A DNA stretch of 64,000 bases, from positions 6,982,741-7,046,740 of the forward strand of contig CM049318.1 in the NCBI GenBank assembly GCA_026874595.1, given 5' to 3'. The stretch comes from Sipunculus nudus (taxonomy: Eukaryota > Annelida > Sipuncula > Golfingiida > Sipunculidae). Shown here piece after piece: positions 46,091-59,300 of the stretch. The translations under genes and the position numbers were made by a program. Each line of letters opens with the position of its first letter. Positions within the stretch are counted from its first letter, which is position 1. The notes beneath the pieces are model-generated. The model did no database searches and was not told where the DNA came from. It was given only the letters and a program-made list of their open reading frames with translations.

Positions 46091-48590
46091 ACAAACATCC
46101 CGGCAGATGGCAATTCTCTCGGTCAGTCACGCCTTCAGCGACACGGCATATCACAACAGTCTCACACACGCACCTATACCGTCAATAGAAACACCGACTA
46201 ACGTTTGTATGTAATTGTATATGCTGATTTATAACACCGTAGTAATAGCAATTGTAAATACAACGTATTCTTCACCCTGACAGGGTCGTGTCGTGTTTAG
46301 CATTTTTATAGTTCAGAATTGCAAATAACACCGTGTCTTACTAACAGCGCGCTTCTAATTACCGTCAATGAATACCTGCACACGCATATGTAGATCTTAT
46401 ACAGCATTTGAGTCTTTCTGTATTGTTAAGTATTAACATGAATGAGTCATAAAGAGCAACTGAGGATAAAATTTAAAACCAAATATCACATTAACAGGTA
46501 GAGTATAACAATAAATTCCAGTTAATGTGTAAAGGTTAACGCAAAGACAGATAATTAATCTCAGAGAAATAAAAACAAAAATAAAATAAATAAAGCGAAG
46601 GTTATGAGTACTATTGAGTATTCAGAGGGTTGATCCGGGGTTTCATTTGAAGGGGAGGGACAGAAGATCCATGAAAAGGACAAAAATGCAAACTTTAAAA
46701 GGATATTTTATACAAGTCAAATGATATAGTAATAGAAAATACACTTAAATTGATAATATAAATAAATTGAATATATTTTACTAGGTTTGAAACTTTGTAG
46801 AAAATATAATTTATATATATATATAGCAAATCTCCGAATTCCCTTCTGGAACCGGCCAGAATAAGATTGACATTTTCTATGCACTTTACCGGATTACACA
46901 AAGATTATAAATATATAACACTGAGTATAAAGTATAGTTCTGATAAACTAACATTACAATCACACATTCTGCTAAAAATCCTTGTAGGAGGGTTATCACA
47001 GACACTGATTGCAGTGAGTCTTCCTCTGTCGCGGAGTATCGCCATTTCATTGACGTCTTTTGATTTTTACGTGATGGGCGGCATCTTTTAAGCGGCTTGA
47101 CCCACTCTCTCCCTTCCACTCCCAGCTATCACAACGATCGCCATTATAATTAAGATCGCCTAAGAGTAAAGAATGATAATAAATAAAATATAAAAACCAT
47201 CAGTCATAAAAAGGAATACATGATAAAACAAAGTAATATAAATCTAAAGCATCATAAAACAAACAAGTATTAAAACATAAAGTCATTAAAAATAACATAA
47301 TAAAACACTGTATTACACGTCGTAGTTTCGTTAACGAAACTTGGTACAAGCATCAACTCCAATACTCGTAGTATTATTAAGGTATTCATCTTCAAGGTAC
47401 GTAGCTGTTAGCTATATATATAAAAATCAGTGAGATGCTTGCAAGGTGAAGGTTCTCAGTTATATGAAAAGTTCTCCTGTCGTTTAACAAATAGATTTGT
47501 AAATTTGCCCATCTTCTTCAGGGAAGCTTTCTACATTTGTATTATACAGGCCCGCAGGCTGACTCCTGAGTGGGAGGATTCGTTTACACTGATGGTGGAA
47601 CCTTTATATATATATATATACCCGTTCTTCTTTTAACGAAATAAAAACAATCCAAATAAGCTATTATAAGCGAATTTTCCTTTATCTCGCCGTGTGTTCT
47701 CAGAACGTCCCATCCAAAGCGTTTCGCAAGCTTCTGCTACAGCACAGGTATGCATGGTCTTAAAGAGGCTGTATATACGTGTACACTAAACAAAAAGGTG
47801 CATTTGCATCATTTTCTTTTCAGATTTGAAAAAAGAAAACAACCATATTCATTGTCAAACTCACACCTCAGTCATCTGATATTCTCCGGTAGCTGTCCAT
47901 TCGAGTGATTATCATGTTAACTGACAATAAATTGAGGTTGCTTGAAATTGATATCATTCAATGCAGATAACTTTTAAAATAACATTTTTGGAAAGAAATG
48001 AACAATGTTTGTTGTTTCTAGCTTTACTTGAAATTTGCATAAATTAAAAAAAGGACAAGCAGGCGAGGCAGTTAGAAGCTGAAAATGTCAGAATTATATT
48101 CAAATTCTTTGACAAATGAAGCAGTACATAGGACAGAACTGGGCCGGAGCTGGAACTTAAAAAAATCAATTAAGATCCGGGGACACTTCTGCGAGTTCCA
48201 GAATAAAAACAAAATGTGTAGACTGGACAATTTAGGGGGTGTATAGTCTAAAAACTAACTAATAAACGATCAAAGTAACTTAGAGAGCCTTGGTGAATGA
48301 AATACATGTTAATATTAAACATGTAAAATGATAATTATGTCATTCATCAGTCCATACAGGCAAGGGGCACACTCGCACACAGCACGTGTGCTCCACTTCG
48401 CCATATATCTATACCAAATCGCTGGCTTGCCCTCCGGTACACTGGGGAGGTGGCCTGCTCCCTGATCTGGATTACTCATAAATTATATTGTATTACCCCC
48501 CTGAAAACTCTTATACCTGACCAACTTTTTTTATGGGTAACTCTGCCCAGCGTCCATTTGGGCGTCTGTTTCCACACATAAACCCACATA
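46091..48590. other. intergenic or 3' part of the tetraspanin locus, no exon found
   Basis: I searched the - strand here for the missing last tetraspanin exon (end of TM4 and cytoplasmic tail) and found no convincing match. No other gene is supported. Confidence 0.4.
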
Positions 48591-49431
48591 TCTCGGGAAC
48601 CGTTAGACCGATCAGGCTACAAATTTTGCACAAATGTAGCCCTTTGATATCTTTTTAACATACACTAAAACTGGTGGCGACACCTGCACACATTTATGCA
48701 CGGCGTCCATCTGTTCATCTGCCTTGGGATAAAATCACTCATATCTCAGCAGTGGTTTGACTAATCCACTTGAAAGTTTGCAGGTTTATACATCCTGGAC
48801 AGCTTTCTCAATTTTATGACAGGTGGCGCCACCTGCATTCAGGTTTACGCTGCAGACATCCAAGCTCATATCTCGGTAACTGTTTGACCGATTGGGCGAA
48901 ACTTTTGCTTGTGTATAGATCTCACATAGCTCTTCATCATAGGCAAATCTGGTGGCGCCACCTGAAACCACTTATGCACAGGGTCCATCTGTTCACCTGC
49001 CTTTGAATAAAATCACTCATATCTCAGCAGTGGTTTGACTTATCCACCTGAAATTTTGCAGGTTTATATATCCTGGACAATTTCCTCGATTTTATGACAG
49101 GTGGCACCACCTACATTCACGTTTACACTGCAGACATCCATGCTAATATGCAACACACCTCACTCTATTCCCCTTGCCACTTAATCCATGCCTCACTTCA
49201 CCCATCCCACTCTGATTTCAGCAGATACACATAGTCGCTTGTCGACTAGCCATATTCTAGTTTTAAAATGTCCTAGTCTAAAACGTGCGAGTCCGAAATG
49301 TCCATTTTGCTATAATAATAATGACTAAAGTAGATATGCAGGACTTAAGAGGATCAATATTAAATTTTTAAAAATAAACCTCCATGCATACTCCCAAACT
49401 TTGCACAGGTTCGTATTAGGCCGGTAGGCCT

Positions 49432-49432
<1 letters not shown>

Positions 49433-49465
<33 letters not shown>
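49433..49465. repeat. (AT)n microsatellite
   Basis: AT run at the junction of the 1.09-kb repeat copies. Confidence 0.85.
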
Positions 49466-49473
<8 letters not shown>

Positions 49474-50517
49474 GCAAAAGTGGTGGCGCCACCTGCAAAC
49501 ATTTATGCACAGAGTCCATCTGTTCATCTGCCTTAGGATAAAATCACTCAAATCTCAGCAGTGGTTTGACTTTTCCACCTGAAATTTTGCAGGTTTATAC
49601 ATCCTGGACAGCTCTCTTGATTTTATGACAGGTGGCGCCACTTACATTCAGGTTTACTCTGCAGACATCCAAGCTCATATCTCGGTAACTGTTTGACCGA
49701 TTGGGCGAAACTTTTGCTTGTGTATAGATCTCACATAGCTCTTCATCATAGGCAAAACTGGTGGCGCCACCTGCAAACATTTATGCACGGCGTCCATCTG
49801 TTCATCTGCCTTGGGATAAAATCACTCATATCTCAGCAGTGGTTTGACTTATCCACCTGAAATTTTGCAGGTTTATACATCCTGGACAGCTTTCTCAATT
49901 TTATGACAGGTGGCGCCACCTGCATTCAGGTTTACTCTGCAGACATCCAAGCTCATATCTCGGTAACCGTTTGACCGATTGGGCGAAACTTTTGCTTGTG
50001 TATAGATCTCACATAGCTCTTCATCATAGGTAAATCTGGTGGCGCCACCTGCAACCACTTATGCACAGGGTCCATCTGTTCATCTGCCTTTGAATAAAAT
50101 CACTCATATCTCAGCAGTGGTTTGACTTATCCACCTGAAATTTTGCAGGTTTATATATCCTGGACAATTTCCTCGATTTTATGACAGGTGGCACCACCTA
50201 CATTCACGTTTACACTGCAGACATCCATGCTAATATGCAACACACCTCACTCTATTCCCCTTGCCACTCAATCCATGCCTCACTTCACCCATCCCACTCT
50301 GATTTCAGCAGATACATATAGTCGCTTGTCGACTAGCCATATTCTAGTTTTAAAATGTCCTAGTCTGAAACTTGCGAGTCCGAAATGTCCATTTTGCTAT
50401 AATAATAATGACTAAAGTAGATATGCAGGACTTTAGAGGATCAATATTAAATTTTAAAAATAAACCTTCATTCATACTCCCAAACTTTGCACAGGTTCGC
50501 ATTAGGCCTGTAGGCCT

Positions 50518-50579
<62 letters not shown>
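50518..50579. repeat. (AT)n microsatellite
   Basis: About 30 AT units at the equivalent junction of the second higher-order copy; longer than the first. Confidence 0.9.
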
Positions 50580-50581
<2 letters not shown>

Positions 50582-50671
50582 CGGAAGAGTACAGTAAGTA
50601 GGTCTGGAAGTCAAACAAGGGATTTAATATAATACCTTTGTCAAATCGAGATAAAAGGAGTGACAGCGTAC

Positions 50672-50746
50672 CTGCAACGCCAAAATTCCTGCGCAAACCC
50701 CGATCGCAATAGTGTCAATGGAATCCACAAGGGCATTAAAACAACC
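50672..50746 (-). CDS. tetraspanin exon 6 (end of large loop, TM4)
   Basis: 25 codons, GCFNALVDSIDTIAIGVCAG then ILALQ. The acceptor is CTGTTACAG and the donor is TTGCAG|GTACGC. The leading GC supplies the conserved last loop cysteine. The next exon downstream is not identified. Confidence 0.85.
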
Positions 50747-53700
50747 CTGTAACAGACCGAGATGTGAACAGTTGAAATTACTATTTCAGTTAATTACAAA
50801 ATAATAATGCAATAATTGACCCTTGTGTCGTGGAGCAGTATGGTCACATAGGAAAGCTATTCATAAGTGCTTTAGTTTTATTTTCAAAAAAGGTCCAGTA
50901 AATTTCAACCTTCTCATGGCTATTTAACAATTTAGAACATATACAGAGTTATGATATAGTCTTGTGACTTATATTGTACTAAGTATACGACCATTATATT
51001 CTCATCAATTTCCATACAAATGTAAATTCGTGCTTGCTTGCGTTTCAAACATTAAAAAAAATTCCTAACTGTATATCGATAAAAAAGTATTGCTATTTTT
51101 TATATCGTATTATATATATTCTGTTGAGTTTGTTGCGAATCTCTGCGAACTGCAAAGTATACTTACAAAAGGCACGTGAATATCCTTAAATAGAAGGCTA
51201 CCAAGATGGTTTAGTAATATACAACATAGCTCTAACGTTTTGACGATTAAGCAAGTACAGCTGCACAGGGCAAGGTTGTAATTCTTAGTACAGTGTCACC
51301 TGAACCACCTTAACAATACAGTGCCTCTTCATTTTCTATTTACACAGGCTTCATGAGCAGTAAGAACATTCATTGCGAAGAAACCCGCCAAAACCAATCT
51401 GGCTAGGAAACCATAATGCCGTCAATAAAAGAAAAACATTTTAAGAAAGGTGTAATAAATAGGGTCTTAGGGGATTTATAGTACCCCATTCTTAGTTTAT
51501 CTTAGTATCGGTTCTACCTTATAAATAATTTACTGGTATTATGTGATTTAAAGGTATTTAACTTCAGTCATTTGGTCATCTAGAAGTTCGGATCAAGGAG
51601 ATTACAGACTGTAATCTCCTTGGTCGGATTGACATGTGAATACCTTTATCCGGTGTGCGGATAGGATCATTCTGCTCTGCATAAAATCGTAACAGTAAAC
51701 GTGGTAAAAGGACTGCTAATACGTGTATCAATAAAAAATATCTGCTATTTCCAAAGTATTGTACGTATTTAAAGAAATACCCAGGTCCATTTTGTCTTCA
51801 AGTTTTTTTTAAAATTACATTTTTTTTTTGCCTTTTCTGCCTTCCTTTTTTTTTGCAAATTGTATTTAAAGACTGAACCAGTTTCATCTGTATCCCCTCG
51901 ATTTCCGATATTTGTAATAGATAAATGTTTCTCCGTACAATAATTTTTGTGGTGAAAGTTACCCAAATATGAGAAAAGATCTCCCTTTGAAAGGTATGTT
52001 AATTCAAGTTTTCAAATTTAAACCGATGTTGCACTATCGTCAGAAATAAGCGGAGTGTAGCATTTACCCTCCATGGGCATGGTGAAATTATAGCAACGAT
52101 TTATGATTTTAAAAAAATAAATATTGATGTCCAATTTGGAATAAAATATCAGAAAGTGAATATCGCCGACGTGATTAATTGGAGAGTTACAATACTACAC
52201 AGCAGAAGGTTCAAGATTAGAAAGAATGTGGTTTAATGTGTAAAGTAAGCTCAAATTAAATAAGGCTATAAAATATAAAATAATGGAGGAAAAAAGGAAC
52301 ATGTATACAAATACCACTGTTTGTGGCGCTATTTATTAAACAAGGTGAAGTAACCATACAATAAGAATTATACGTCATTAATATTATACCTTCTGGATTT
52401 CAAGTTTAATATGCACTGGGCTGGGAATTACCCATGTCATAATCCTGTTATTATATCATGGGACTGAATTTCTTAGGTTTTATCGTCATTTCAACATTTT
52501 GCCATTTAGGCACCGGCTGGGTTCGAGCCGGGGACCTCAGGGCTATATCCTTCCCCAACGTTAATTAATATACACATAAGAAAGACTAATCCAAGTTCTA
52601 GTTTTCAGATCAAAATATGATTTATAAGCTGAGCTTAGAAAACACGTGACGTACCGTTTTCCAGTTGGAGATCGTGTCGTTCGGTTGGAGTGAACAGAGT
52701 GGGTCAACCGGGACGGTCCCGTTAGTTTTACAACAGGCCACCGGAGTCAACATAGGTTGTGGTTGTGGTTGGCCCTCAAATGTTTGGTTAAACTCCCATT
52801 TTGGACAGTATGCAAAATCCTCGTAGTTTACGATTCCACAGCATTCAAACTAAAACAGAAAAGACAAATCCTAACATACACAGTAACGTAAGGTAAAAAG
52901 TATAAACAAAGCGTATTGTTAACCAGCCATTGAAACATGTTAGTCGTCTATTTTAATTAAAGAAGCATTCTCTATAGTTGCATAAAAATCAGCTGTACCC
53001 ATCACGTACTTGTTTTTTTTTTTTTTTTTTCTTTTTTTTTCTTGTTTAGTTCATATCCTCTAGTAAACCTTGTATCTGAAATATTAGTCATGACAGTTCG
53101 ACCTGAACCCTATTTGCATAACCTGGTGTGGCTTCGGTATAATACGTTGTCATTTTCAAGGCTATTTCGCATTTTCAAGTGCCTTTGTATGAGCCATGAC
53201 GCAGCTGATTCTGAGGTGCTACTGTGTGTGTAAACAGATCACGTGCGTCCGATGCACATATATTTTTTGGCCAGTTGAGCACCTTAGGCCCAATGAGGTT
53301 GGGTGAAGAGATTATTTCTTAGATGTCAAGCTTTCCGTGACAGCTTCGAATTTTAGTAAATCTTTACCCAACTGGACTTATCTTCTTAAAGCGCAAAGCA
53401 CCTACTTTTCATGTATTATTCGGTTTACACATATATCACAGTCTCGTCCATCGTTCACTCTCCATTCTCTCGAGTTATAAATAAAGGGTAATGAGCTTGA
53501 TATACCATTCATTATTGCTTATTTGTTTCCTGGTTGAAGAGGTATGAATTGCATCAATTTTTTTTTATATATTTTCTGATTAGGCCAAAACAAAAAAAAA
53601 AAGGTATGGTTCTTAGGCACTTTTTTTCAGAAATCAATGCGGGCGGGCGCTTTTTTTATTTTAAATTTTTTGGTATGTTTCGATAAAAATGTCAAATGAT

Positions 53701-54175
53701 AAGGGAAAAACACGAAAATAACAGTTTTATTTTGCTAAACAAGTAAAAGCACTACATAAAAAAGGAAATTGTATAATTTTATCTTCTTGAAAGAAATGTC
53801 GGAGCGGCAGCAGCTAAAAATTGGAAAGTTTTTATTGAAAATCAAAATAAAAATTTTTGATGCGGGGGTTTAAAATTGATGCGGGCGGTGCCTGAGAACC
53901 ATACCTTTAATTTTTTTGGCCTTAAAACTCCCATGAATATAATATAAAATACCTTTGAGCATATTGCGTGTGAATTAATATTTATCATCTACAGTCTCAT
54001 ATAAAAACACTATCATTTTTAAGAACATGCAATCCTGCAAGTTCACCTTTACGCTAACTGTTTATTAACAATTAACTTTATTCACTTTACCTCTCATTAA
54101 GACTCCCTTCCTTTCACCCCCACATGTATCCTATATTGTGATTATGATAAATAAGAGTATTATATTCTGAGCCAT

Positions 54176-54242
<67 letters not shown>

Positions 54243-56273
54243 TTTTTATCACATCTACTTGCCTGAATAAAATAATGTTTGAAAATATTAATGTCAGGCT
54301 TTTCTTAAAGCTCAGATATGGTTCTCGGTCACTTATTGTTTCGACTGTCGCTTGATATAAAATAAAATTGTTGAGATGTTGGTCTCATTTACTATTGAAT
54401 GAGTACTAAGGTACCATACGGTAAGAGTAATTATGTTATTTATTTATTTATTTTCTTTCCAGATTCAGCTTTTATATTCACGGGCTTTAGGTATAATGCA
54501 AAAGTCGTAACCAGTCGTTAAGAGCGAGGAGATGTCACGATTTTTAACCTTCTCACCGAGATCCAACTCAGTCTTTAGTTTGCTATTAGCAGGTATTTTT
54601 CAAAATTAAACAATGCATCCCTGTTTCTGTTATTTTCATGTTCTTCACTTCTCCAAAATTACTTGTTATTTAAGATCCGGACATTAACTACCGAGTGGTT
54701 GACTACGAGCATTTTCTGATGTAAATAATCTGGGACTTTACTTGGGATTTTCTATGTATGTGTTTTTAGCAGTGTGTTTTATTTTTATCTGAACTACTAA
54801 AAATGTCTTACTCTAATCTAATATGTTCTGCTGTCACTTTACCCCTTTTCCTAATTAAAAATAATTGTGCTTTCTATTTTCATTTTTCATCCTTTTCTTT
54901 ATGTTTGTTGAATTGTATGTTAGTAGTTTACACGAAAACCACAAAACAGTGTGCATGGTATGTGGAGCGGGATGCTGGGGCTTGGACCTTGGCCAAGGAA
55001 ACCCCCTCCATAAAATTATGATGCAGAGCAGGGTAAAAAGGGCAGAACCAGTAGGAAGGGTCGTATGGGCCTTTTCTAGTGTCTACTTATACTAGTTTTA
55101 CATTTCCAGAATACTTACATCTGATAACTAATTCAGCTACATACCGTGATCATGATATAGTTAAACAAAAGGTTCCAGGGGTTGGTTCCTTTGATGCCCT
55201 CATAGTGCTGAACAAGGGTAGCATTCAGGGCTGTTTGTATCGGGGTATCAAGCTGCAAAAGACATACAATTACAGTACAGTTAATACAGAGACAGTCACA
55301 TTGCTATGTAGAACGAAGCATAAAGTAGAAGTCCACATAACAGTCTGAATCTTTTTTTAAATTTTTTTCTGTGTGATCGGAGACAATAAAAAAAATATTG
55401 CTATGAATTCTAAATAAGTAACTGGATGACAATATAAACAATTGTTATTTTACATATTTTAGAATTATCCTGCTTGGAGTACAAACATATATTAGGCATT
55501 TGCACCATGACAACTTCAAGGTATTAAAGTTAAGCTTAAAACTAGTTATAATACATAAGGATAATAAAAAATATATATATCGCAGTATCAGATAGAGTAA
55601 TATACATCGGTCATGTGACAAGTTACTTAAGAAATACGAGGTGTTTTACCATTCCCAAGAAGAACAAGGTGACGCCAGCCACTTCCCCCAAGAAGATTAC
55701 TCCGACAATTATTACATACTGCAAAAGGAAGTTTCATACAACTTATGCCTGTTAAGTGTGATCTGGTCTGGAATTAGATGATATCAGAGACATTAAGATA
55801 CAGCTTTATGCAGGTTATTTAGCTGGTATCGTCCACTGATGTTGTGGTTGTTTTTATGTTCAAGCTAATCTAGAACTGGACGGTGCCGGTATCACCCCCC
55901 CCCCCCCCCAGCCGGCGCGTCAGCGTCCAGCACGAAAGTTACCTATTCCATTCTCCCGACCGTCAGATCAGAGCTTGTCAGTTCTAAATGCTGAAATCCT
56001 AATTCTAACTGTTCACTTTACGTCAGAATTATAAAATGTAACAGGCTTTATGGCACCGATATCATGCTTGTCCCTAAATAAAATATCCAATAATTGTCCA
56101 TGAACAAAATTTAATAACGGGCGTTGCCGGGAGGGAGTTTTGCGACCCTTCATTGTCCCGTTCTGACTATTTTCAAGCAGGCTCCATCTTTAAAGGTGTA
56201 AGGATTAGTCAGATATTCCAGATATCATGTTAAAGTTTAATAGATTTTGGATATTCCTAAAGATGACAGAAAC

Positions 56274-56314
<41 letters not shown>

Positions 56315-59300
56315 TTATATATGTTATAAATATATACATGGCTTGTACAACTAGTTATAATAACTAATATGAGGCAGTCTCCATGACTCGGATGTGGGCG
56401 CTCGGTCGTCGGTGAGGGTTCAGGAAACCGGAGGACCCGGAGAAAACCATCGATCTTGGACAGGCAACTACAAAACACTATCATAGCCATGCCGGGAATC
56501 GAAACCGGGTGACCAGCGAAGAAGGCCGAGCGTTTTACCACTCAGTTGTCCATGCCCACGATATATATATATATTTATTTATATATACACTTTGGAAAAA
56601 AACAGGGCTAGAGAGAACCGAAGTATAGAGAGCTAGTAGGGGCTACTTTGAATGACAAGAATGTGTTTTTATTGCTGAATAGAAAAATAATTAGCATTAT
56701 GGGGCACAAAAGACACGTAAATATAACGTTAAAATTTACATGTTTTACAAAATAGACAAAGTGTGAAACCGCCATCAGCAACAAGAGCTTTATACAAATT
56801 TACCTTTTTCATAGATTATACGATGAATACAAGCCTAAAAACATTTAACATGCTACCATATTACTGCAAAAACACTATATATTGCGTTTTGTGGGAGATT
56901 GCTCTGAGACGTTAAAGTGTTCATGAAAAAGAGGCCGTATTGGTCAAATTTATCACATTGGAAAATATGTTTGATTTTTTGTTTGTTTGAGATTTTCGGG
57001 TTTATTGGAACAAGAGGTTAAACGGTAGTTTTGTGGGTTTCTATTTCATGTATATTTGCTTTAAACATTTTGAAAATATAAAATAAGTGATAATAATAAA
57101 AACTGAAATTTCGTCCACACTGACAAAAAGTTAATTATCATCGTTATAGCTTGATAATACGCGAATTTTTTAATATCCTCAAAGTCGATGAATAGTTTGA
57201 CCGAATCTCAAACAAACCATGACATCGAAGCCTTGACTGAAATTTAATACATTTAATATTAACAAATAATATTAACCTACCAAGACAAGCATGCATCTGG
57301 ATTTGCAGCAGACGCCGCAGCAGGCGAAGAAACTGGCCCCAAAAAGGAATGCGCCGACGAGAATGAAGATAAGGGATGCCTCGCCCAGCGCCTCAGCGAT
57401 GTCGAGGTCAGGTATATCCAGACCAGAGGTCGTGGAGGTTTCCGGTTTCAGCTTTACCCCGCTGGTCAGCCTAGGCACCAGATCCAATACTCTCTTCAAA
57501 ATGGGCTGCAGCAGCCCAGAACCGTACTGGAACAGCAGTCCAACAGCCAGGAGAAGAAGTCCGGTCAGCTGTAGAGAATGACACAGGTATATATGGCTGT
57601 AGTATCTAAATCGGATTATACTAAATTGGTTTACTTTAGTCTGGAAGTAGTGCGCTTTGCATCTGCACTGCAGTTCGCTTTACAAAAGCCTAAACCGGTT
57701 TATTCATTAAAACGTACGCTGTCCACACGTGATTATTATCAAATCAACTCTTCTGCATAAAAAATGATATTTCGTAGGGAGGATTGTGACAAATTTTAGC
57801 AAAACCGGCTTGATGCAAACTAGACAGGTATTTGTCAATACGCAATACTGTAGACCCTCTCTTAAGCGGACTACAGTGGAACGAATCGAAGGAGAATAGT
57901 GGCCCAGTGCATACATCTTGTATTTACATTAAAACAACTTACATTTTACCAACAACAATATGACAATGGTCTATAAAAGTCCGGGGTGGGGGTGGGGGTG
58001 GGGGGGTGGGGGGTAATCCATGTTTTTTTTTTAAACGCCGCTTTTCACTACCCCGTCACTGTTGACCCTCCGAAGAATCACAGCACAGGAATAACGTACG
58101 ATTATATCTGATTACTTTCCTAATTATAGCGGTCCCAAATTCGTATGGAACTTTCAAGAATTATCCATGTATTTTAGTTTCTTACATGACTCTTTAAATG
58201 TTCCTCACCCTTGCTTATAGTTAACCCATTTTTTAATGATAAGCAATATGTAGAATAAGCTAGGGTATCATGTTTAATTATCAGTTCAAATCCACGTTTT
58301 ACATGTTAATTAACAATTACCACCCGACCTTTCACTGAAATCAAATTCTCAGCATGTTGCCTTATTGTCAAGTCTATTGTCAAGATGACTTTTCCTGCCA
58401 TTTACTAAGCAGGGATAGGTCACAGTTTCTTTAGATTTCCTTTAACAATCGTAAAAATCGCAGATATTCGTGACATGTCGTGTCCTAAAACGACGTACCC
58501 CTCACGTTCCCTTCGATCGCCTGCGAACAATGTATTTTGATTTGATACCAAAGTCTAAGATTTCTTCAAATGGCAGGAATATGTAGAAAATTGCACTGTG
58601 TGAGGTCATTAACCGTCAACAGCCGTTACTTATACAGCCAGTCATCGTATGCAGTCATAAATGAAGTTTCTTAACTCGTGTATTATAGGTTTTATAGGTT
58701 TCATAGGGGCAAATTAAAGTTGGGTTCAGGAAGTGCGACCCCTTTTTTTTACCTAAAATATGAAAAATAGACAAAATTTGCTCTTAACACCGTAAATAGA
58801 GCCTTAATTTACGCCTTGCACCTTTTTCTTTCCTACTTCTCAAGACGATAGTAATTGTTACAGATGTCTCTTTTATTGTGTGCAGCAGTCTTACATGTGT
58901 CTGTGAAGCGCTACATATAGGAAGGAGGCCTATAGGGAAAAGCGCTGTGTAAAGAGCGTAGTGAAGCGCTAGCATTGTTACAGAATCTGATTTTTTATAT
59001 CTCCATAACAAAATTTATGTTCGTCATGACTACGTGATCTGTTGATATTAGGCTCCGTAACATGATGTATTTCTGCATTCATGGCAATTTATTCACCATG
59101 GCCAGGGTCTTGCAGCCCCCCCCCCCCTAAAGTCCCCATCCACCCCATCATATTCATCCACATGCATCCATGATGTTAAGCAAATAAACCGCGGTATTTC
59201 TGTTATTATCCGTTTGAATAATACTATATGTGATATAATTTTTATCACAGGACACCCACCGCTATAATCAGGTTGACCAGGACAAGAACTGTCTTGGACA

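Larger units (their letters stand above)
48590..50580. repeat. satellite-like tandem repeat, about 278 bp unit with a 1.09-kb higher-order copy
   Basis: The phrase TTATGCACRGNGTCCATCTG recurs at about 48694, 48972, 49502, 49782 and 50059, mostly 277-280 bp apart. A longer segment, from GCTAATATGCAACACACCTC to the GGCCTTGTATATAT end, occurs at 49141 and again at 50229, so the repeat also has a period near 1.09 kb. Each unit includes CATATCTCGGTAACTGTTTG and the GGTGGCGCCACC palindrome. It is non-coding; open frames of about 61 codons simply repeat with it. It adjoins tetraspanin exon 6. Confidence 0.85.
52850..55144 (-). other. tetraspanin intron 4
   Basis: 2,295 bp. Contains a PIF/Harbinger-type MITE and a 30-unit (AT)n array (both listed). 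Confidence 0.7.

Noticed and set aside
48786-50058. Three near-identical 61-codon minus-strand frames
   Set aside because: They repeat with the 278-bp satellite unit and have no domain; DNA-level repetition explains them.
52500-52560. tRNA-like segment with GGTTCGAGCC (B-box match) in tetraspanin intron 5
   Set aside because: The strong hairpin around the B box mimics a T arm, but no A box, anticodon arm or acceptor stem can be built. At most it is a SINE or tRNA fragment.
55079-55348. Plus-strand open frame opposite tetraspanin exon 4
   Set aside because: Shadow of the real minus-strand exon, which has matching splice sites and family motifs.
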